From Lactiplantibacillus paraplantarum (GTDB lineage: Bacteria > Bacillota > Bacilli > Lactobacillales > Lactobacillaceae): DNA of 64,000 nucleotides. Under the pieces are notes generated by a model that saw only the letters and a program-made list of their open reading frames with translations, did not search any database and was not told the DNA's origin. Position numbers and translations under genes: made by a program. Positions 24,285 to 33,910 of the stretch are shown one piece after another. The stretch is taken from contig NZ_CP032744.1 in the NCBI RefSeq assembly GCF_003641145.1, forward strand, positions 1,550,001 through 1,614,000. Direction: 5' to 3'. Position 1 is the first letter of the stretch; every line of letters starts with the position of its first letter.

Positions 24285-26735
24285 CTATACAGTGAGCGGA
24301 ATGGGATGAATCTGCATGGCAACGGGCTCGCCCTCCGTGTCAGTATCAACGACAAAAGAACCATTAGAATAACGCGCGCTGACCGGATGGTCATCATTTA
24401 AAATTGAATGGTGCTTGCCACGATCAGTCAACACATCAAGTGCTACCCCATTAGCATTATTAGCCACTAAGACGTAGTCAGCAACCCGGTGTGGATTATT
24501 TTTCAGTTCGCGTAAAACCTGTACCCCACGACGGGCCCGACTTGTTATTGGGAGATCGGCCACTTTCATTTTTTTAAACGAACCACGCTGCGTAATCATT
24601 GCAATCACATCATCATTAGCCGCAATGGCTGCCCGCACAATCGCATCATCGCGCAGATCCATGGACTTGACGCCGACCGCTTTCGCACCAATTGTTGGGA
24701 TCTCGCTCAAATCATAGCGCAGGCCATAACCATGTTGCGTGATCAAAATCAAGGTTCCTGTTGGCGCGGCTGGTAAGTATTTGACCGTCACAACGCTTGC
24801 GTTATCTGACTTCATTTTTATAAACTGGCTAGCCCGGGTCTTATAAGTTCGGCCCGGCGTGTAATCAGCAAAGGCGGTTTGTTTGATATAACCGTCACTA
24901 GTTGCCACTAAGAATTTCCCGGTAGCTTTAAGATTCTCAAAAGAATAGACCCACGTGATGCGCTCGTTGTCGGCCAACCCGATCGTCTGAGAAATGTGTT
25001 CGCCGGTATCTTTCCACTTGGCGTCAGCAATTTCATAAATCGGTCGGTAGATTAGATGGCCCATGTTGGTGAACATCATTAAATGATCTAAAGTACTGTT
25101 CTTAGCTAGATAGATTGGATAATCTTCATCTTTAAGCCCATTATCATCAGGCTCAGATGCCGAGTAAGAGCGTAAACTAGTTCGCTTGATATAGCCATCA
25201 TGGCTGATCATGACGATGACGTCTTCTTGTGGAATCACGACCTCGGTCTTAACCTTTAGTTCTTGAATCTCGTTTTGAATCTCAGTCAAACGGTTAGTTG
25301 GATAAGCTTTTTGAACAGCTTTCAATTCGCGCCGTAAAACTTTATCGAGTTCTTTAGGTTCCGCCAAAATCAGTTGATAAGCTTCGATGGACTTGGCTAG
25401 TTCAGCGGCTTCTTTTTCTAACTGAGTCACATCGGTGTTGGTTAACCGGTATAGTTGCATCGTCACGATGGCTTCAGCCTGAATTTCAGTAAAATCAAAT
25501 TGACTAACTAAATTCTGCTTGGCATCTTTCTTATCCTTACTACCACGGATCGTCTTGATCACTTGGTCGAGAATGGACATCGCCTTGATTAAGCCTTGAA
25601 CGATGTGCTGGCGATCCGCAGCCTTTTGTAAGTTAAACTGGGTCCGACGGGTTACAACGTCTCTTTGATGTTCCAAATAGGCCGCTAGAATTGTCTTGAG
25701 GCCAACATGTTCAGGTCGCTGATGATAAATAGCCACCATGTTGAAGTTATAAGTAATCTGTAGATCGGTATTTTTGAGTAAGTATGTCAGAATACCTTCT
25801 GCATTGACGTCACGCTTTAATTCAATCACCACCGATAGTCCTTGGCGGTCACTTTCATCACGAACTTCGGCGATTCCTTCGATCTTCTTCAGAATGCGAA
25901 TTTCATCAATTTTTTTCACCAATTGCGCCTTGTTAACTTCATAAGGGATCTCTGAAACTTCAATCTGTGATTTATTCCCCTTAAGTGGCACGATCTTGGT
26001 TCGTGAACGTACCACGATACGCCCACGGCCAGTCTCATAGGCTTGTTTGATGCCTGCTAATCCTTGAATGATCCCCCCAGTTGGGAAATCGGGCCCCTTG
26101 ACAAAGTCCATCAAGTCTTCAAGTGTTGCCTTAGGATGATTCATCAGGAATAAAATCGCGTCGATAACTTCACTCAAGTTATGCGGCGGAATTTCCGTTG
26201 CGTAACCGGCCGAAATCCCCGTTGCCCCGTTAACTAATAAGTTAGGGAAGCGGGCCGGTAAAACAGTGGGTTCATACTCCGTGTCATCAAAATTTAGGAC
26301 CATATCGACAGTCTTTTTATCAATGTCTTGAAGCATTTCACCAGCAATTTTACTCAAACGTGCCTCGGTATACCGCATGGCAGCAGCCGGATCACCGTCC
26401 ATGGAGCCATTGTTCCCGTGCATTTCAATTAACGGTTCTCGCAGTTTCCAGTCCTGACTAAGCCGCACCATTGCTTCATAAATCGAAGAGTCACCATGGG
26501 GATGAAAATTACCCATGACGTTTCCGACTGACTTAGCGGACTTACGGAAAGCTTTGTCAAAGGTGTTCCCGTCCTGATTCATCGCGTATAGGATTCGCCG
26601 TTGTACTGGCTTCAAGCCATCACGGATATCTGGCAAGGCGCGTTCTTGAATAATATATTTAGAATAACGGCCGAAGCGGTCGCCCATGACGTCTTCAAGA
26701 GTTAGTTCTTGAATTTTTGGTTGTTCAGTTGCCAT
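24285..26735 (-). CDS. parC: DNA topoisomerase IV subunit A (ParC)
   Basis: An 816-residue type IIA topoisomerase A subunit, which decatenates daughter chromosomes with ParE. The catalytic Tyr is in AAAMRYTEARLS near residue 120, after the QRRILYAM and HPHGDSSIYEAM segments of the breakage domain; the latter is the quinolone-resistance region. The C-terminal half contains the beta-pinwheel repeats. It is shorter than some ParC proteins but within the Gram-positive range. It lies 13 bases after parE, with AGAGGGGG before the ATG. ParC and not GyrA is inferred from the lack of the long GyrA-box tail and the pairing with this ParE. Confidence 0.93.
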   Translation of the reverse strand: MATEQPKIQELTLEDVMGDRFGRYSKYIIQERALPDIRDGLKPVQRRILYAMNQDGNTFDKAFRKSAKSVGNVMGNFHPHGDSSIYEAMVRLSQDWKLREPLIEMHGNNGSMDGDPAAAMRYTEARLSKIAGEMLQDIDKKTVDMVLNFDDTEYEPTVLPARFPNLLVNGATGISAGYATEIPPHNLSEVIDAILFLMNHPKATLEDLMDFVKGPDFPTGGIIQGLAGIKQAYETGRGRIVVRSRTKIVPLKGNKSQIEVSEIPYEVNKAQLVKKIDEIRILKKIEGIAEVRDESDRQGLSVVIELKRDVNAEGILTYLLKNTDLQITYNFNMVAIYHQRPEHVGLKTILAAYLEHQRDVVTRRTQFNLQKAADRQHIVQGLIKAMSILDQVIKTIRGSKDKKDAKQNLVSQFDFTEIQAEAIVTMQLYRLTNTDVTQLEKEAAELAKSIEAYQLILAEPKELDKVLRRELKAVQKAYPTNRLTEIQNEIQELKVKTEVVIPQEDVIVMISHDGYIKRTSLRSYSASEPDDNGLKDEDYPIYLAKNSTLDHLMMFTNMGHLIYRPIYEIADAKWKDTGEHISQTIGLADNERITWVYSFENLKATGKFLVATSDGYIKQTAFADYTPGRTYKTRASQFIKMKSDNASVVTVKYLPAAPTGTLILITQHGYGLRYDLSEIPTIGAKAVGVKSMDLRDDAIVRAAIAANDDVIAMITQRGSFKKMKVADLPITSRARRGVQVLRELKNNPHRVADYVLVANNANGVALDVLTDRGKHHSILNDDHPVSARYSNGSFVVDTDTEGEPVAMQIHPIPLTV

Positions 26736-26748
26736 TTTACGACCCCCT

Positions 26749-28755
26749 CTATTGTTTTAGCTGTTGGGCCAATTCTTCATCGGCCTGTTCATGTGCGGAT
26801 GAGACGGCCTCGTTATCTAACAATGATCCATCTTCATCTAAATTAAAGTGGACGTTACTTTCGATCCATTTCCGACGAGGTTCAACTTTGTCACCCATTA
26901 GCGTTGTGACTCGTTTTTCCGCTAGCGCCGCGTCATCGATGCGAACTCGGACTAAAGTCCGTTTTTCAGGATCCATGGTTGTTTCCCATAGCTGTTCCGC
27001 GTTCATTTCACCGAGTCCCTTGTAACGTTGGAGTGCGTAGCCTTTACCAAATGACTTGGTCTTGAGCGTTAATTCCTCATCGGTCCAAGCATATTCCGTC
27101 CGCAATTGCTTGTTTTGCTTCTTTTGCAACCGATATAACGGTGGCAGAGCGATGTAAATTTTGCCAGCATCTATCATGGGGCGCATATATTTGTAGAAGA
27201 ACGTGAGTAACAGAATCTGAATATGGGCACCATCGGTATCGGCATCGGTCATAATAATGACTTTATCGTAATTACTTGCTTTAAGGTCAAATTCGGGGCC
27301 AACGCCAGCACCAATTGTGTAAATCATGGTGTTGATCTCTTCATTTTTGACAATATCAGCTAATTTGGCTTTCTCAGTATTCAATACCTTACCACGTAAT
27401 GGCAAGATAGCTTGGAATTTTCGATCACGTCCTTGTTTAGCTGAACCACCGGCCGAATCCCCTTCGACTAAGAACAATTCATTCTTCTTAGCGTTTTTAG
27501 ACTGCGCTGGCGTTAATTTCCCAGAAAGTAGCCGTTCTTGCTTGTGCCGCCGCTTACCATTTCGACTTTCATCACGGGCTTTGCGAGCAGCTTCACGGGC
27601 CTGCCGAGCTTTCGTTGATTTGCGAATCAACATTTGCGCAAATTCGCCATTTTCCATCAAGAAGAATTGAAGTTGTTCACTCACGATGTTATCAACGATC
27701 GTCCGGGCTTCGGGTGTCCCGAGCTTTTCCTTAGTTTGACCTTCAAATTGTAAGAGATTTTCCGGTACCCGTAATGAAATAACAGCGGATAGCCCTTCAC
27801 GGACATCGGAGCCTTCCAAATTTTTATCCTTGTCCTTCAATAGGCCAACTTTGCGGGCATATTCATTGAACGCCTTCGTCCAGGCACTGCGGAACCCGAC
27901 CTCGTGCGTCCCACCATCGGGCGTCCGCACGTTATTGACGAATGACAACAAATTTTCCGAATAGCCATCGTTGTATTGCGCAGCGACTTCAACTTCGACG
28001 CTTTCCTTAGTGCCATCAAAGAACATAATATCCCCAAGGGTGTCCTTATCTTCGTTGAGGTAACTGACAAACGCCTTGATACCATCTTCGTAATGGAAGA
28101 CCAATTCCTGCTGCTGATTTTCCCGTTCATCAGTCAGCGTAATTTTGACACCTTTCAGCAAGAATGCGGATTCACGCAACCGTTCGGCCAACGTTTGAAA
28201 ATTATAAACCGTCGTTGTAAAAATACTAGCGTCCGGCTTAAAAGTCATCGTCGTTCCAGTTGGCTTATTAGTCTTCCCTTTCTTTTCGAGAGTACCAACG
28301 GGATGACCACCATCTTTGAAGTGTTCAACGTAGCGGTAACCATCACGGATGATCGTTACCGTTAATTCGGACGACAACGCATTAACGACGCTCGCACCGA
28401 CCCCATGCAACCCACCAGAAGTCTTATAACCACCCTGGCCGAACTTACCACCAGCATGTAAGACTGTTAGGATAACTTCAGGTGTTGGAATGCCAGATGC
28501 ATGCATTCCAACCGGCATTCCACGACCATGATCGACAACGGTGATACTGTTATCAGCGTGAATAATCACGTTAATTTCTTTACCATAGCCAGCTAAGGCT
28601 TCATCAACGGCATTATCAACAATTTCATAAACTAAGTGATGGAGTCCGCGGCCGTCCGTAGAACCGATATACATTCCGGGACGTTTCCGAACGGCTTCTA
28701 ATCCTTCAAGTACTTGGATTGAAGAATCATCATATTTTGGGCTTTTCTTGGCCAT
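26749..28755 (-). CDS. parE: DNA topoisomerase IV subunit B (ParE)
   Basis: A 668-residue ATPase subunit of topoisomerase IV. GHKL ATP-binding motifs are visible as EIVDNAVDEA, DHGRGMPVG and LHAGGKFGQGGYKTSGGLHG, followed by the transducer domain and the TOPRIM motifs LVEGDSAGG and TDADTDGAHI. The ATG at 28755 is used because AAAGGAG is 8 bases before it; a GTG two codons upstream is too close. It is the first gene of parE-parC. Confidence 0.93.
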   Translation of the reverse strand: MAKKSPKYDDSSIQVLEGLEAVRKRPGMYIGSTDGRGLHHLVYEIVDNAVDEALAGYGKEINVIIHADNSITVVDHGRGMPVGMHASGIPTPEVILTVLHAGGKFGQGGYKTSGGLHGVGASVVNALSSELTVTIIRDGYRYVEHFKDGGHPVGTLEKKGKTNKPTGTTMTFKPDASIFTTTVYNFQTLAERLRESAFLLKGVKITLTDERENQQQELVFHYEDGIKAFVSYLNEDKDTLGDIMFFDGTKESVEVEVAAQYNDGYSENLLSFVNNVRTPDGGTHEVGFRSAWTKAFNEYARKVGLLKDKDKNLEGSDVREGLSAVISLRVPENLLQFEGQTKEKLGTPEARTIVDNIVSEQLQFFLMENGEFAQMLIRKSTKARQAREAARKARDESRNGKRRHKQERLLSGKLTPAQSKNAKKNELFLVEGDSAGGSAKQGRDRKFQAILPLRGKVLNTEKAKLADIVKNEEINTMIYTIGAGVGPEFDLKASNYDKVIIMTDADTDGAHIQILLLTFFYKYMRPMIDAGKIYIALPPLYRLQKKQNKQLRTEYAWTDEELTLKTKSFGKGYALQRYKGLGEMNAEQLWETTMDPEKRTLVRVRIDDAALAEKRVTTLMGDKVEPRRKWIESNVHFNLDEDGSLLDNEAVSSAHEQADEELAQQLKQ

Positions 28756-28819
28756 TCTCACAACTCCTTTGATATTTATAAATCTGCCTCATCAAGTAAT
28801 ACTTTAAGGTAACCGTAAT

Positions 28820-28849
28820 AAAATAGTCCTAAAAGCCTCGACCTGTCAA
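28820..28849 (-). promoter_or_regulatory. Promoter of parE-parC
   Basis: On the minus strand a consensus TTGACA (28844-28849) is followed after 18 bases by TATTTT (28820-28825). It lies about 65 bases before the parE start. Confidence 0.5.
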
Positions 28850-29239
28850 GACGTAATCGTATTGAAAACTTCATTATCACGTATGCTCATTATCTGTTAG
28901 CATACACGTTACTGATCCAAAAAGCAAACATACGTTCGCAATAAACGATACAACTAAAAAATTAAAGCCACCTACTAGCTTACCTCATGTTGATTCTAAG
29001 CGCCAGTTCAATGAATAAACTTATTAGTGGTCACGACTAGTTCTTAAAACGCGTGACTAATTTGCTAGTTAGCGCTTTAAAGACCTTTACCGTCAGCTTT
29101 TAGCCATATAAAAATTATCAAAAAATCATTTTAATTTCATAATTTGACACGCAAACATCATTTTTTAAACCAATTAATTCCCACAATCTTAAAAAGAATG
29201 CTAAAATATTGATTGATTCTATTGCAGGAGGAACCAACT
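28850..29239. other. 390-base divergent spacer between parE and plsY
   Basis: A/T-rich DNA with no open frame of note. It holds a 6-bp inverted repeat GTATGC/GCATAC near 28880-28905 and, close to plsY, an extended-type TGCTAAAAT around 29200 that could be its -10. I see no riboswitch or other conserved structure. Confidence 0.35.
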
Positions 29240-29866
29240 TTGAAAATAATAATTATGCTGATCATCGCCTATTTAATTGGCGCGATTCCTTCGGGTGTCA
29301 TTATTGGCAAGTTTTTCTTTCACACTGATATTCGTCAAGCAGGCAGTGGTAACATCGGCACCACCAACACGTATCGGGTTCTGGGTCCGACCGCTGGGAC
29401 AATTGTCATGGTGATGGATATTCTAAAGGGCACCATCGCAGCACTGCAACCGACCTTGCTGTTTCATATGAATAACCGGTATACCTTATTGATCGGACTA
29501 GCAGCCATTTTAGGACATACTTTCTCAATTTATATCGGCTTCAAAGGTGGCAAGGCCGTTGCCACCAGTGCCGGGATTTTACTGGCTTATAATTGGGAAT
29601 TTTTCTTGATTGCGAGTGCCATCATGCTACTGTTAGTTTACACGACCAGTATGGTTAGTGTTGCTAGTATGACGGCCTTCCCAATCGTCACGTTGATTGC
29701 GATTTTTTACTATCAAGATTGGCTGCTATCACTCGTGGCCTTTGCATTGACCCTCTTCATCTTCTATCGGCACCGCAGTAACATTGCACGTATCAAAAAT
29801 GGGACCGAATCATTGGTGCACTTCGGACTCGGTTGGCGACGTCAGCAACGGGCCAATCGCAAATAA
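29240..29866 (+). CDS. plsY: Glycerol-3-phosphate acyltransferase PlsY
   Basis: A 208-residue membrane protein of the PlsY family, which transfers the acyl group from acyl-phosphate to glycerol 3-phosphate, the first step of phospholipid synthesis. Conserved motifs are [32 protein letters not shown] and the [21 protein letters not shown] segment; about five membrane spans are seen. The most probable start is TTG at 29240, which has GCAGGAGG 8 bases upstream and opens directly into TM1; the open frame reaches back to 29213 without another ribosome binding site. Confidence 0.92.
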   Translation: MKIIIMLIIAYLIGAIPSGVIIGKFFFHTDIRQAGSGNIGTTNTYRVLGPTAGTIVMVMDILKGTIAALQPTLLFHMNNRYTLLIGLAAILGHTFSIYIGFKGGKAVATSAGILLAYNWEFFLIASAIMLLLVYTTSMVSVASMTAFPIVTLIAIFYYQDWLLSLVAFALTLFIFYRHRSNIARIKNGTESLVHFGLGWRRQQRANRK

Positions 29867-29879
29867 TCGCGTGACTTTC

Positions 29880-29908
29880 AAGACCACTTCATTATTGAGT
29901 GGTCTTTT
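29880..29908 (+). terminator. Terminator of plsY
   Basis: AAGACCACT and AGTGGTCTT form a 9-bp stem followed by TTTT, 13 bases after the stop codon. Confidence 0.8.
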
Positions 29909-29956
29909 AGTTAGGAACTGGTAAGCTTAGTTGCTGGTTTTTGGTTTTGCTATTTT

Positions 29957-29967
29957 AGTTAAAGTAA
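29957..29967 (+). repeat. Intergenic 11-base motif AGTTAAAGTAA, copy 4
   Basis: Exact copy between the convergent plsY and galM-like genes. Two bases after it comes TGATACAAT, an extended -10 promoter element, although no plus-strand gene follows. Confidence 0.4.
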
Positions 29968-29969
29968 CA

Positions 29970-29978
29970 TGATACAAT
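29970..29978 (+). promoter_or_regulatory. Extended -10 element without a downstream gene
   Basis: TGATACAAT matches the TGnTATAAT extended -10 form at five of six hexamer bases. Transcription from it would run only about 60 bases to the palindrome at 30008-30038, so a very short RNA is possible. Confidence 0.3.
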
Positions 29979-30007
29979 ATACTTCTGTTTATCTTCCTGA
30001 TCACACC

Positions 30008-30038
30008 AAAAAACCGGTCAAGCCTGTCGACCGGTTTT
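30008..30038 (-). terminator. Terminator of the trmFO-xerC-hslVU-galM operon
   Basis: AAAACCGGTC and GACCGGTTTT pair with an 11-base loop. On the minus strand the stem is followed by further T residues, 21 bases after the galM-like stop. Confidence 0.75.
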
Positions 30039-30059
30039 GCTAAATCATCGTAATTTTAG

Positions 30060-30938
30060 TTAGAAAAAGCTAATCGCATATTTGGCATCAAACGTCTGGT
30101 TCGCTGCAAGCCGATTAATGCCCATCTTATGACTTAATTGGCCATCACTATCAACGTTATCCGCAATGCCCCACCATGGCTCTAAGCACACGAATGGCGC
30201 TTCTGCGGGGTATGGAGACCACATGCCGACATATGGTGCGTCTTCGATTGTCATGGCCACCCCATGATCATCCCGATCAGTATCCAACATCAATGTCGTT
30301 TCATGATGATCCAGCGCTAAAATCAAGGCATCATCTTTAAACAAGTCTCGACTGAGCGCCAACGGTTTCGTTAAGTCAAAATCATCCGCATTAGCCGCAT
30401 CATTTAACGGTGCTTGTAACGGAATATGTGAATAAACCTTCCGTGGCGCCACCGTAATTTTATAATCAGCTAAAGTTGCGGTTGAATCAGCAAGTGGCAC
30501 GTTAAAGGCCGGGTGCCCCCCAACTGCAAACAGTAATTCTTGATTAGCTGGATTATGCACATTGTAGTTAACGGTTAATTCATGATCCGTCAGCGTATAA
30601 ATCAAGCGTAAGCGAAACGCATACGGATACATGTCCCGCGTTGCGCTACTATCAGTCAGTTCAAGCGTTGCTTGCGTTGCCGTTTGCTTCACGACCGTAA
30701 AATCGTTATCACGGGCAAAACCGTGCTGTCCCATATGATAAGCCTGACCAGCAACGGTATATTGATCATTCTTCAATCGACCAACGATTGGAAATAACAC
30801 GGGTGCGTGCCGACCCCAAAAAGTTTTGTCGGCCTGCCACATGTACTCGATACCGTCATTAGACTTGACACTACTTAGTTCAGCCCCGGCTTCGTTAATT
30901 AAAACGGTCAGGTACTCATTCTTTAATTCTACTGTCAT
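30060..30938 (-). CDS. Aldose 1-epimerase (GalM) family protein
   Basis: A 292-residue protein of the GalM/mutarotase superfamily, LacX-like subgroup. It carries APVLFPIVGRLKND, the His motifs MGQHGFARD and GGHPAFNVP, and VCLEPWWGIAD with the catalytic-type Glu. Family members interconvert sugar anomers; the subgroup's real substrate is often unknown. It lies 23 bases after hslU and probably ends the operon. A GGGGG about 12 bases before the ATG is a distant ribosome binding site. Confidence 0.85.
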   Translation of the reverse strand: MTVELKNEYLTVLINEAGAELSSVKSNDGIEYMWQADKTFWGRHAPVLFPIVGRLKNDQYTVAGQAYHMGQHGFARDNDFTVVKQTATQATLELTDSSATRDMYPYAFRLRLIYTLTDHELTVNYNVHNPANQELLFAVGGHPAFNVPLADSTATLADYKITVAPRKVYSHIPLQAPLNDAANADDFDLTKPLALSRDLFKDDALILALDHHETTLMLDTDRDDHGVAMTIEDAPYVGMWSPYPAEAPFVCLEPWWGIADNVDSDGQLSHKMGINRLAANQTFDAKYAISFF

Positions 30939-30961
30939 CCGCGTAAACGTCCCCCTTATAA

Positions 30962-32380
30962 TTATAAAATATAGCGGCTAAGATCCTTATCCTGCGCAAT
31001 GTTCCCGATGCGGTCATTAACGTAGCTTTCCGTAATCGTGACTTCGCCCATTTCCATGTCTGGTCCTTCATATAGCAATTCTTCCAGGAGCTTTTCCAAA
31101 ATGGTGTGCAACCGGCGCGCACCAATATTTTGGGTCTCGTGGTTAACTTTATAAGCAATCGTCGCAATCGCTTCGATGGCTTCGATCGTAAACGTTACTT
31201 TAATATTGTCAGTCCCAATCAAAGCAATATATTGCTTGATCAAGGCGTTTTTCGGTTCCGTTAAAATTTTAACAAAGTCGTCTTGACTTAGATCATCTAA
31301 TTCAACGCGAATTGGAAAACGGCCTTGTAATTCAGCAATCAAATCACTCGGTTTACTTTCTGCAAAGGCTCCGGAAGCAATAAACAGAATATGATCCGTA
31401 TTGATGGGCCCGTATTTTGTTGAAATTTGTGACCCTTCAACAATTGGTAAAATATCCCGTTGAACCCCTTCGCGTGAAACTTCACCAGAACCTTGTTGAC
31501 CACCCTTAGTGATCTTATCAATTTCATCAATAAAAATGATCCCAGTATTTTCAGCACGAACAATCGCATCGTGATAAATGTCAGCATTGTTGACTAATTT
31601 TTCAGATTCTTCGCGGACTAAGATTTCCCGTGCTTCCGCAACTGGCATCGTCCGTTGAATCCGCTTCTTCGGCATTAAGGCCCCTAGGCTATCACCAAGA
31701 TCAATCCCCATTTGGCCGAGCATATTATTATTGCCAGCAGCTGCCTGTTGTGGATCATCCATTTCGATCGTGACCTCTGAATTTTCTAAGCGGCCAGTTT
31801 TCAACTGATCTGCAACCGATAACCGTTGATTACGGACGGCATCCGTCACTTCTTCGTTATTTGCATCATCAACGTTGGGGGTCTGACCATTTTGCATCTG
31901 ACTAAACATATTCATCATATTTTGGAATTCGTTGCCATTGCTTTTAGCTTGCTTCTTTTGGGCGGGCACTAATAACTTGACCAACCGTTTATCAGCAGCT
32001 TGGACCGCTTTAGCTCTTACACCGGAATAAGCCTGCTGTTTTTCCATTTCGATGGCCACGTCCACCAAGTCCCGCACCATTGATTCAACATCGCGACCAA
32101 CATAGCCAACTTCCGTAAACTTAGTTGCTTCAACTTTCACAAATGGGGCGTGCACGATCTTGGCTAATCGACGCGCAATTTCCGTCTTTCCGACCCCGGT
32201 TGGTCCGATCATCAGCATATTTTTCGGGGTAATCTCTTCCTGCATTTCAGCCGACAGTTCCATCCGCCGATAGCGATTACGTAACGCGATGGCCACCGCT
32301 TTTTTGGCTTGGTTTTGGCCAATGACATAATTATCAAGTGCGGCCACAATTTGTTTCGGTGTCTTATTGATTTCTTCCAT
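30962..32380 (-). CDS. hslU: ATP-dependent protease ATPase subunit HslU (ClpY)
   Basis: A 472-residue AAA+ unfoldase that feeds substrates to HslV. The N-terminal TPKQIVAALDNYVIGQ, Walker A GPTGVGKTEIARRLAK near residue 60, Walker B IIFIDEIDKI and sensor-2 region IGARRLHTILEKLLEELLYE are all present, as is the C-terminal LSRYIL tail that docks into HslV. The inserted I-domain lies between about residues 110 and 240. It is 17 bases after hslV. Confidence 0.94.
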   Translation of the reverse strand: MEEINKTPKQIVAALDNYVIGQNQAKKAVAIALRNRYRRMELSAEMQEEITPKNMLMIGPTGVGKTEIARRLAKIVHAPFVKVEATKFTEVGYVGRDVESMVRDLVDVAIEMEKQQAYSGVRAKAVQAADKRLVKLLVPAQKKQAKSNGNEFQNMMNMFSQMQNGQTPNVDDANNEEVTDAVRNQRLSVADQLKTGRLENSEVTIEMDDPQQAAAGNNNMLGQMGIDLGDSLGALMPKKRIQRTMPVAEAREILVREESEKLVNNADIYHDAIVRAENTGIIFIDEIDKITKGGQQGSGEVSREGVQRDILPIVEGSQISTKYGPINTDHILFIASGAFAESKPSDLIAELQGRFPIRVELDDLSQDDFVKILTEPKNALIKQYIALIGTDNIKVTFTIEAIEAIATIAYKVNHETQNIGARRLHTILEKLLEELLYEGPDMEMGEVTITESYVNDRIGNIAQDKDLSRYIL

Positions 32381-32397
32381 GCGAGTTTCCTCCTACA

Positions 32398-32940
32398 TTA
32401 CAAAGTTTCTGAGATGACGTTATGGTTAGTAAAAATATCAATGTCGCCAGCGATATTGATGGCCGCTTCAGCGACTTCCTTAGCACTCATGTCCTTAGCA
32501 TGCAACTGCATGGCGCGCGCCGCAGCCAAGGCAAAGTTACCCCCAGAACCAATAGCTAAGACGTCGTTATCTGGGGTAATTACTTCACCACTCCCAGAAA
32601 CAAGTAACATCTCATCTTTGTTCATCACGATCAACAATGCTTCTAGTTTTTGTAACGCTTGGTCACTGCGCCATTCTTGGGCTAATTCAACGGCCGCCCG
32701 CTGTAAGTTGCCAGAAAATTCGTTGAGTTTCTTTTCAAAACGATCTTCAAGGTTGAACGCATCCGCGACGCTCCCGGCAAACCCCACGACGACTTGATCA
32801 TTATAAATGCGCCGAACTTTATGGGCGGTGCCCTTCATTACGACTTTTTCACCCATCGTGACTTGGCCATCACCAGCCATGGCATTATGGCCATTCTGGC
32901 GAACCGCACAAATAGTAGTTGCTTCAAATTTCACTGTCAT
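32398..32940 (-). CDS. hslV: ATP-dependent protease peptidase subunit HslV (ClpQ)
   Basis: A 180-residue proteasome-like peptidase partner of HslU. The typical block [19 protein letters not shown] is present, but it begins at residue 8: six residues (TVKFEA) separate the initiator Met from the Thr-Thr that is the nucleophile in E. coli HslV. Gram-positive ClpQ proteins of the CodW type also carry a short prefix and use a new N-terminal residue, so Thr2 could be the nucleophile here. GxGGN..A and later segments are normal. The gene start overlaps the end of xerC by 17 bases. Confidence 0.93.
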   Translation of the reverse strand: MTVKFEATTICAVRQNGHNAMAGDGQVTMGEKVVMKGTAHKVRRIYNDQVVVGFAGSVADAFNLEDRFEKKLNEFSGNLQRAAVELAQEWRSDQALQKLEALLIVMNKDEMLLVSGSGEVITPDNDVLAIGSGGNFALAAARAMQLHAKDMSAKEVAEAAINIAGDIDIFTNHNVISETL

Positions 32941-33868
32941 GTTCAGTCTCCTTTGTCGATTCCCGCGTTGCCCGTGGGAAAAATTGACGATAATCTTGTT
33001 GTAAATGTTCCTTGGTCACGTGCGCATAGATTTGCGTCGTGGACAAGCTCGTATGACCTAACAGCTCCTGCACGGTCCGCAAGTCAGCACCATTATTCAG
33101 CATCTGCGTCGCAAACGTGTGCCGGAGCATATGGGGATGAATATCCGCCGTCAAGCTACTTTTTTTAACGATTTGATTCAAGACATATTCGATCCCGCCA
33201 CCAGTAATCGGCCCGCCATGACGGTTAATAAACACGCTTTGGTGCGTCTGCTCATATTTGGCCATCACTGGTTGTCGGCAGACGGTTTCGTAATGTTGAA
33301 GGGCAGCGGCCGCGTACCGACCGAACGGCACGTAGCGTTCCTTATCGCCCTTCCCACGAATCAACATCATCTTAAGATCGAAATCAACGTCGGCTAATTG
33401 TAAATCGACACATTCACTCAACCGAATCCCGGTGCCATACAAAACTTCTAACAACGCCGCGTTCCGGGCCCCCATCACACTATCATCCGCATAGACGGTT
33501 TGAAATAATACGTCCAGCTCCTTTTGATAGAAAAAGCGGGGCAAGCGAGCCGCGTGTTTTTTGAGTTGGACGTACACAAACGGATTCAATTTTGCTAAAT
33601 CATTCTTAACTAAAAAGTTATAGAACGACCGCAAGCTTGAAACTTTCCGAGCAATTGAATTGCGGGTCAAGTGCCGGTCATATAAATGACTCAAATAGAC
33701 GTTAACATCTAACCGGTCAACTTTAGTATACGCTTTCGCACCGCCATTTGCCGTTAAGAAATCATTAAAAGCCTGAATATCTTCACGGTAAGCCGCGGCC
33801 GTCTCTTCCGAATACTGACGTTCCACCCGAATATACTTTAAAAAGAGGGTTAAATAATCCGTTTCCAT
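32924..33868 (-). CDS. xerC: Tyrosine recombinase XerC (CodV)
   Basis: A 314-residue site-specific recombinase that resolves chromosome dimers at dif with a partner Xer protein. The N-terminal SAM-like domain spans residues 1-90. All catalytic residues are visible: Arg in [13 protein letters not shown], Lys in [14 protein letters not shown], His-x-x-Arg in [13 protein letters not shown], His in [15 protein letters not shown] with the Tyr nucleophile. The start at 33868 is used because GGAGG lies 7 bases before it; that GGAGG is in the 3' arm of a stem-loop. It sits between trmFO and hslV, the usual CodV-ClpQY order of Firmicutes. Confidence 0.93.
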   Translation of the reverse strand: METDYLTLFLKYIRVERQYSEETAAAYREDIQAFNDFLTANGGAKAYTKVDRLDVNVYLSHLYDRHLTRNSIARKVSSLRSFYNFLVKNDLAKLNPFVYVQLKKHAARLPRFFYQKELDVLFQTVYADDSVMGARNAALLEVLYGTGIRLSECVDLQLADVDFDLKMMLIRGKGDKERYVPFGRYAAAALQHYETVCRQPVMAKYEQTHQSVFINRHGGPITGGGIEYVLNQIVKKSSLTADIHPHMLRHTFATQMLNNGADLRTVQELLGHTSLSTTQIYAHVTKEHLQQDYRQFFPRATRESTKETEHDSEI

Positions 33869-33875
33869 GCAAAAA

Positions 33876-33910
33876 CCTCCATACGTTGCTACTTTAGCAA
33901 AGTATGGAGG
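33876..33910 (-). promoter_or_regulatory. Stem-loop holding the xerC Shine-Dalgarno, with T5 run
   Basis: On the minus strand CCTCCATAC pairs with GTATGGAGG, and after a one-base mismatch TTGCT pairs with AGCAA around the loop AAAGT. The 3' arm ends in the xerC ribosome binding site GGAGG and is followed at once by TTTTTGCATG. It can act as an intrinsic terminator, as an RNA lid on the ribosome binding site, or both. Confidence 0.6.

Noticed and set aside
27976-28365. 129-codon open frame antisense to parE
   Set aside because: Shadow of the parE codon usage; parE itself is unmistakable.
32309-32797. 162-codon open frame antisense to hslV and the hslU start
   Set aside because: Opposes two clear genes and has no start signal.
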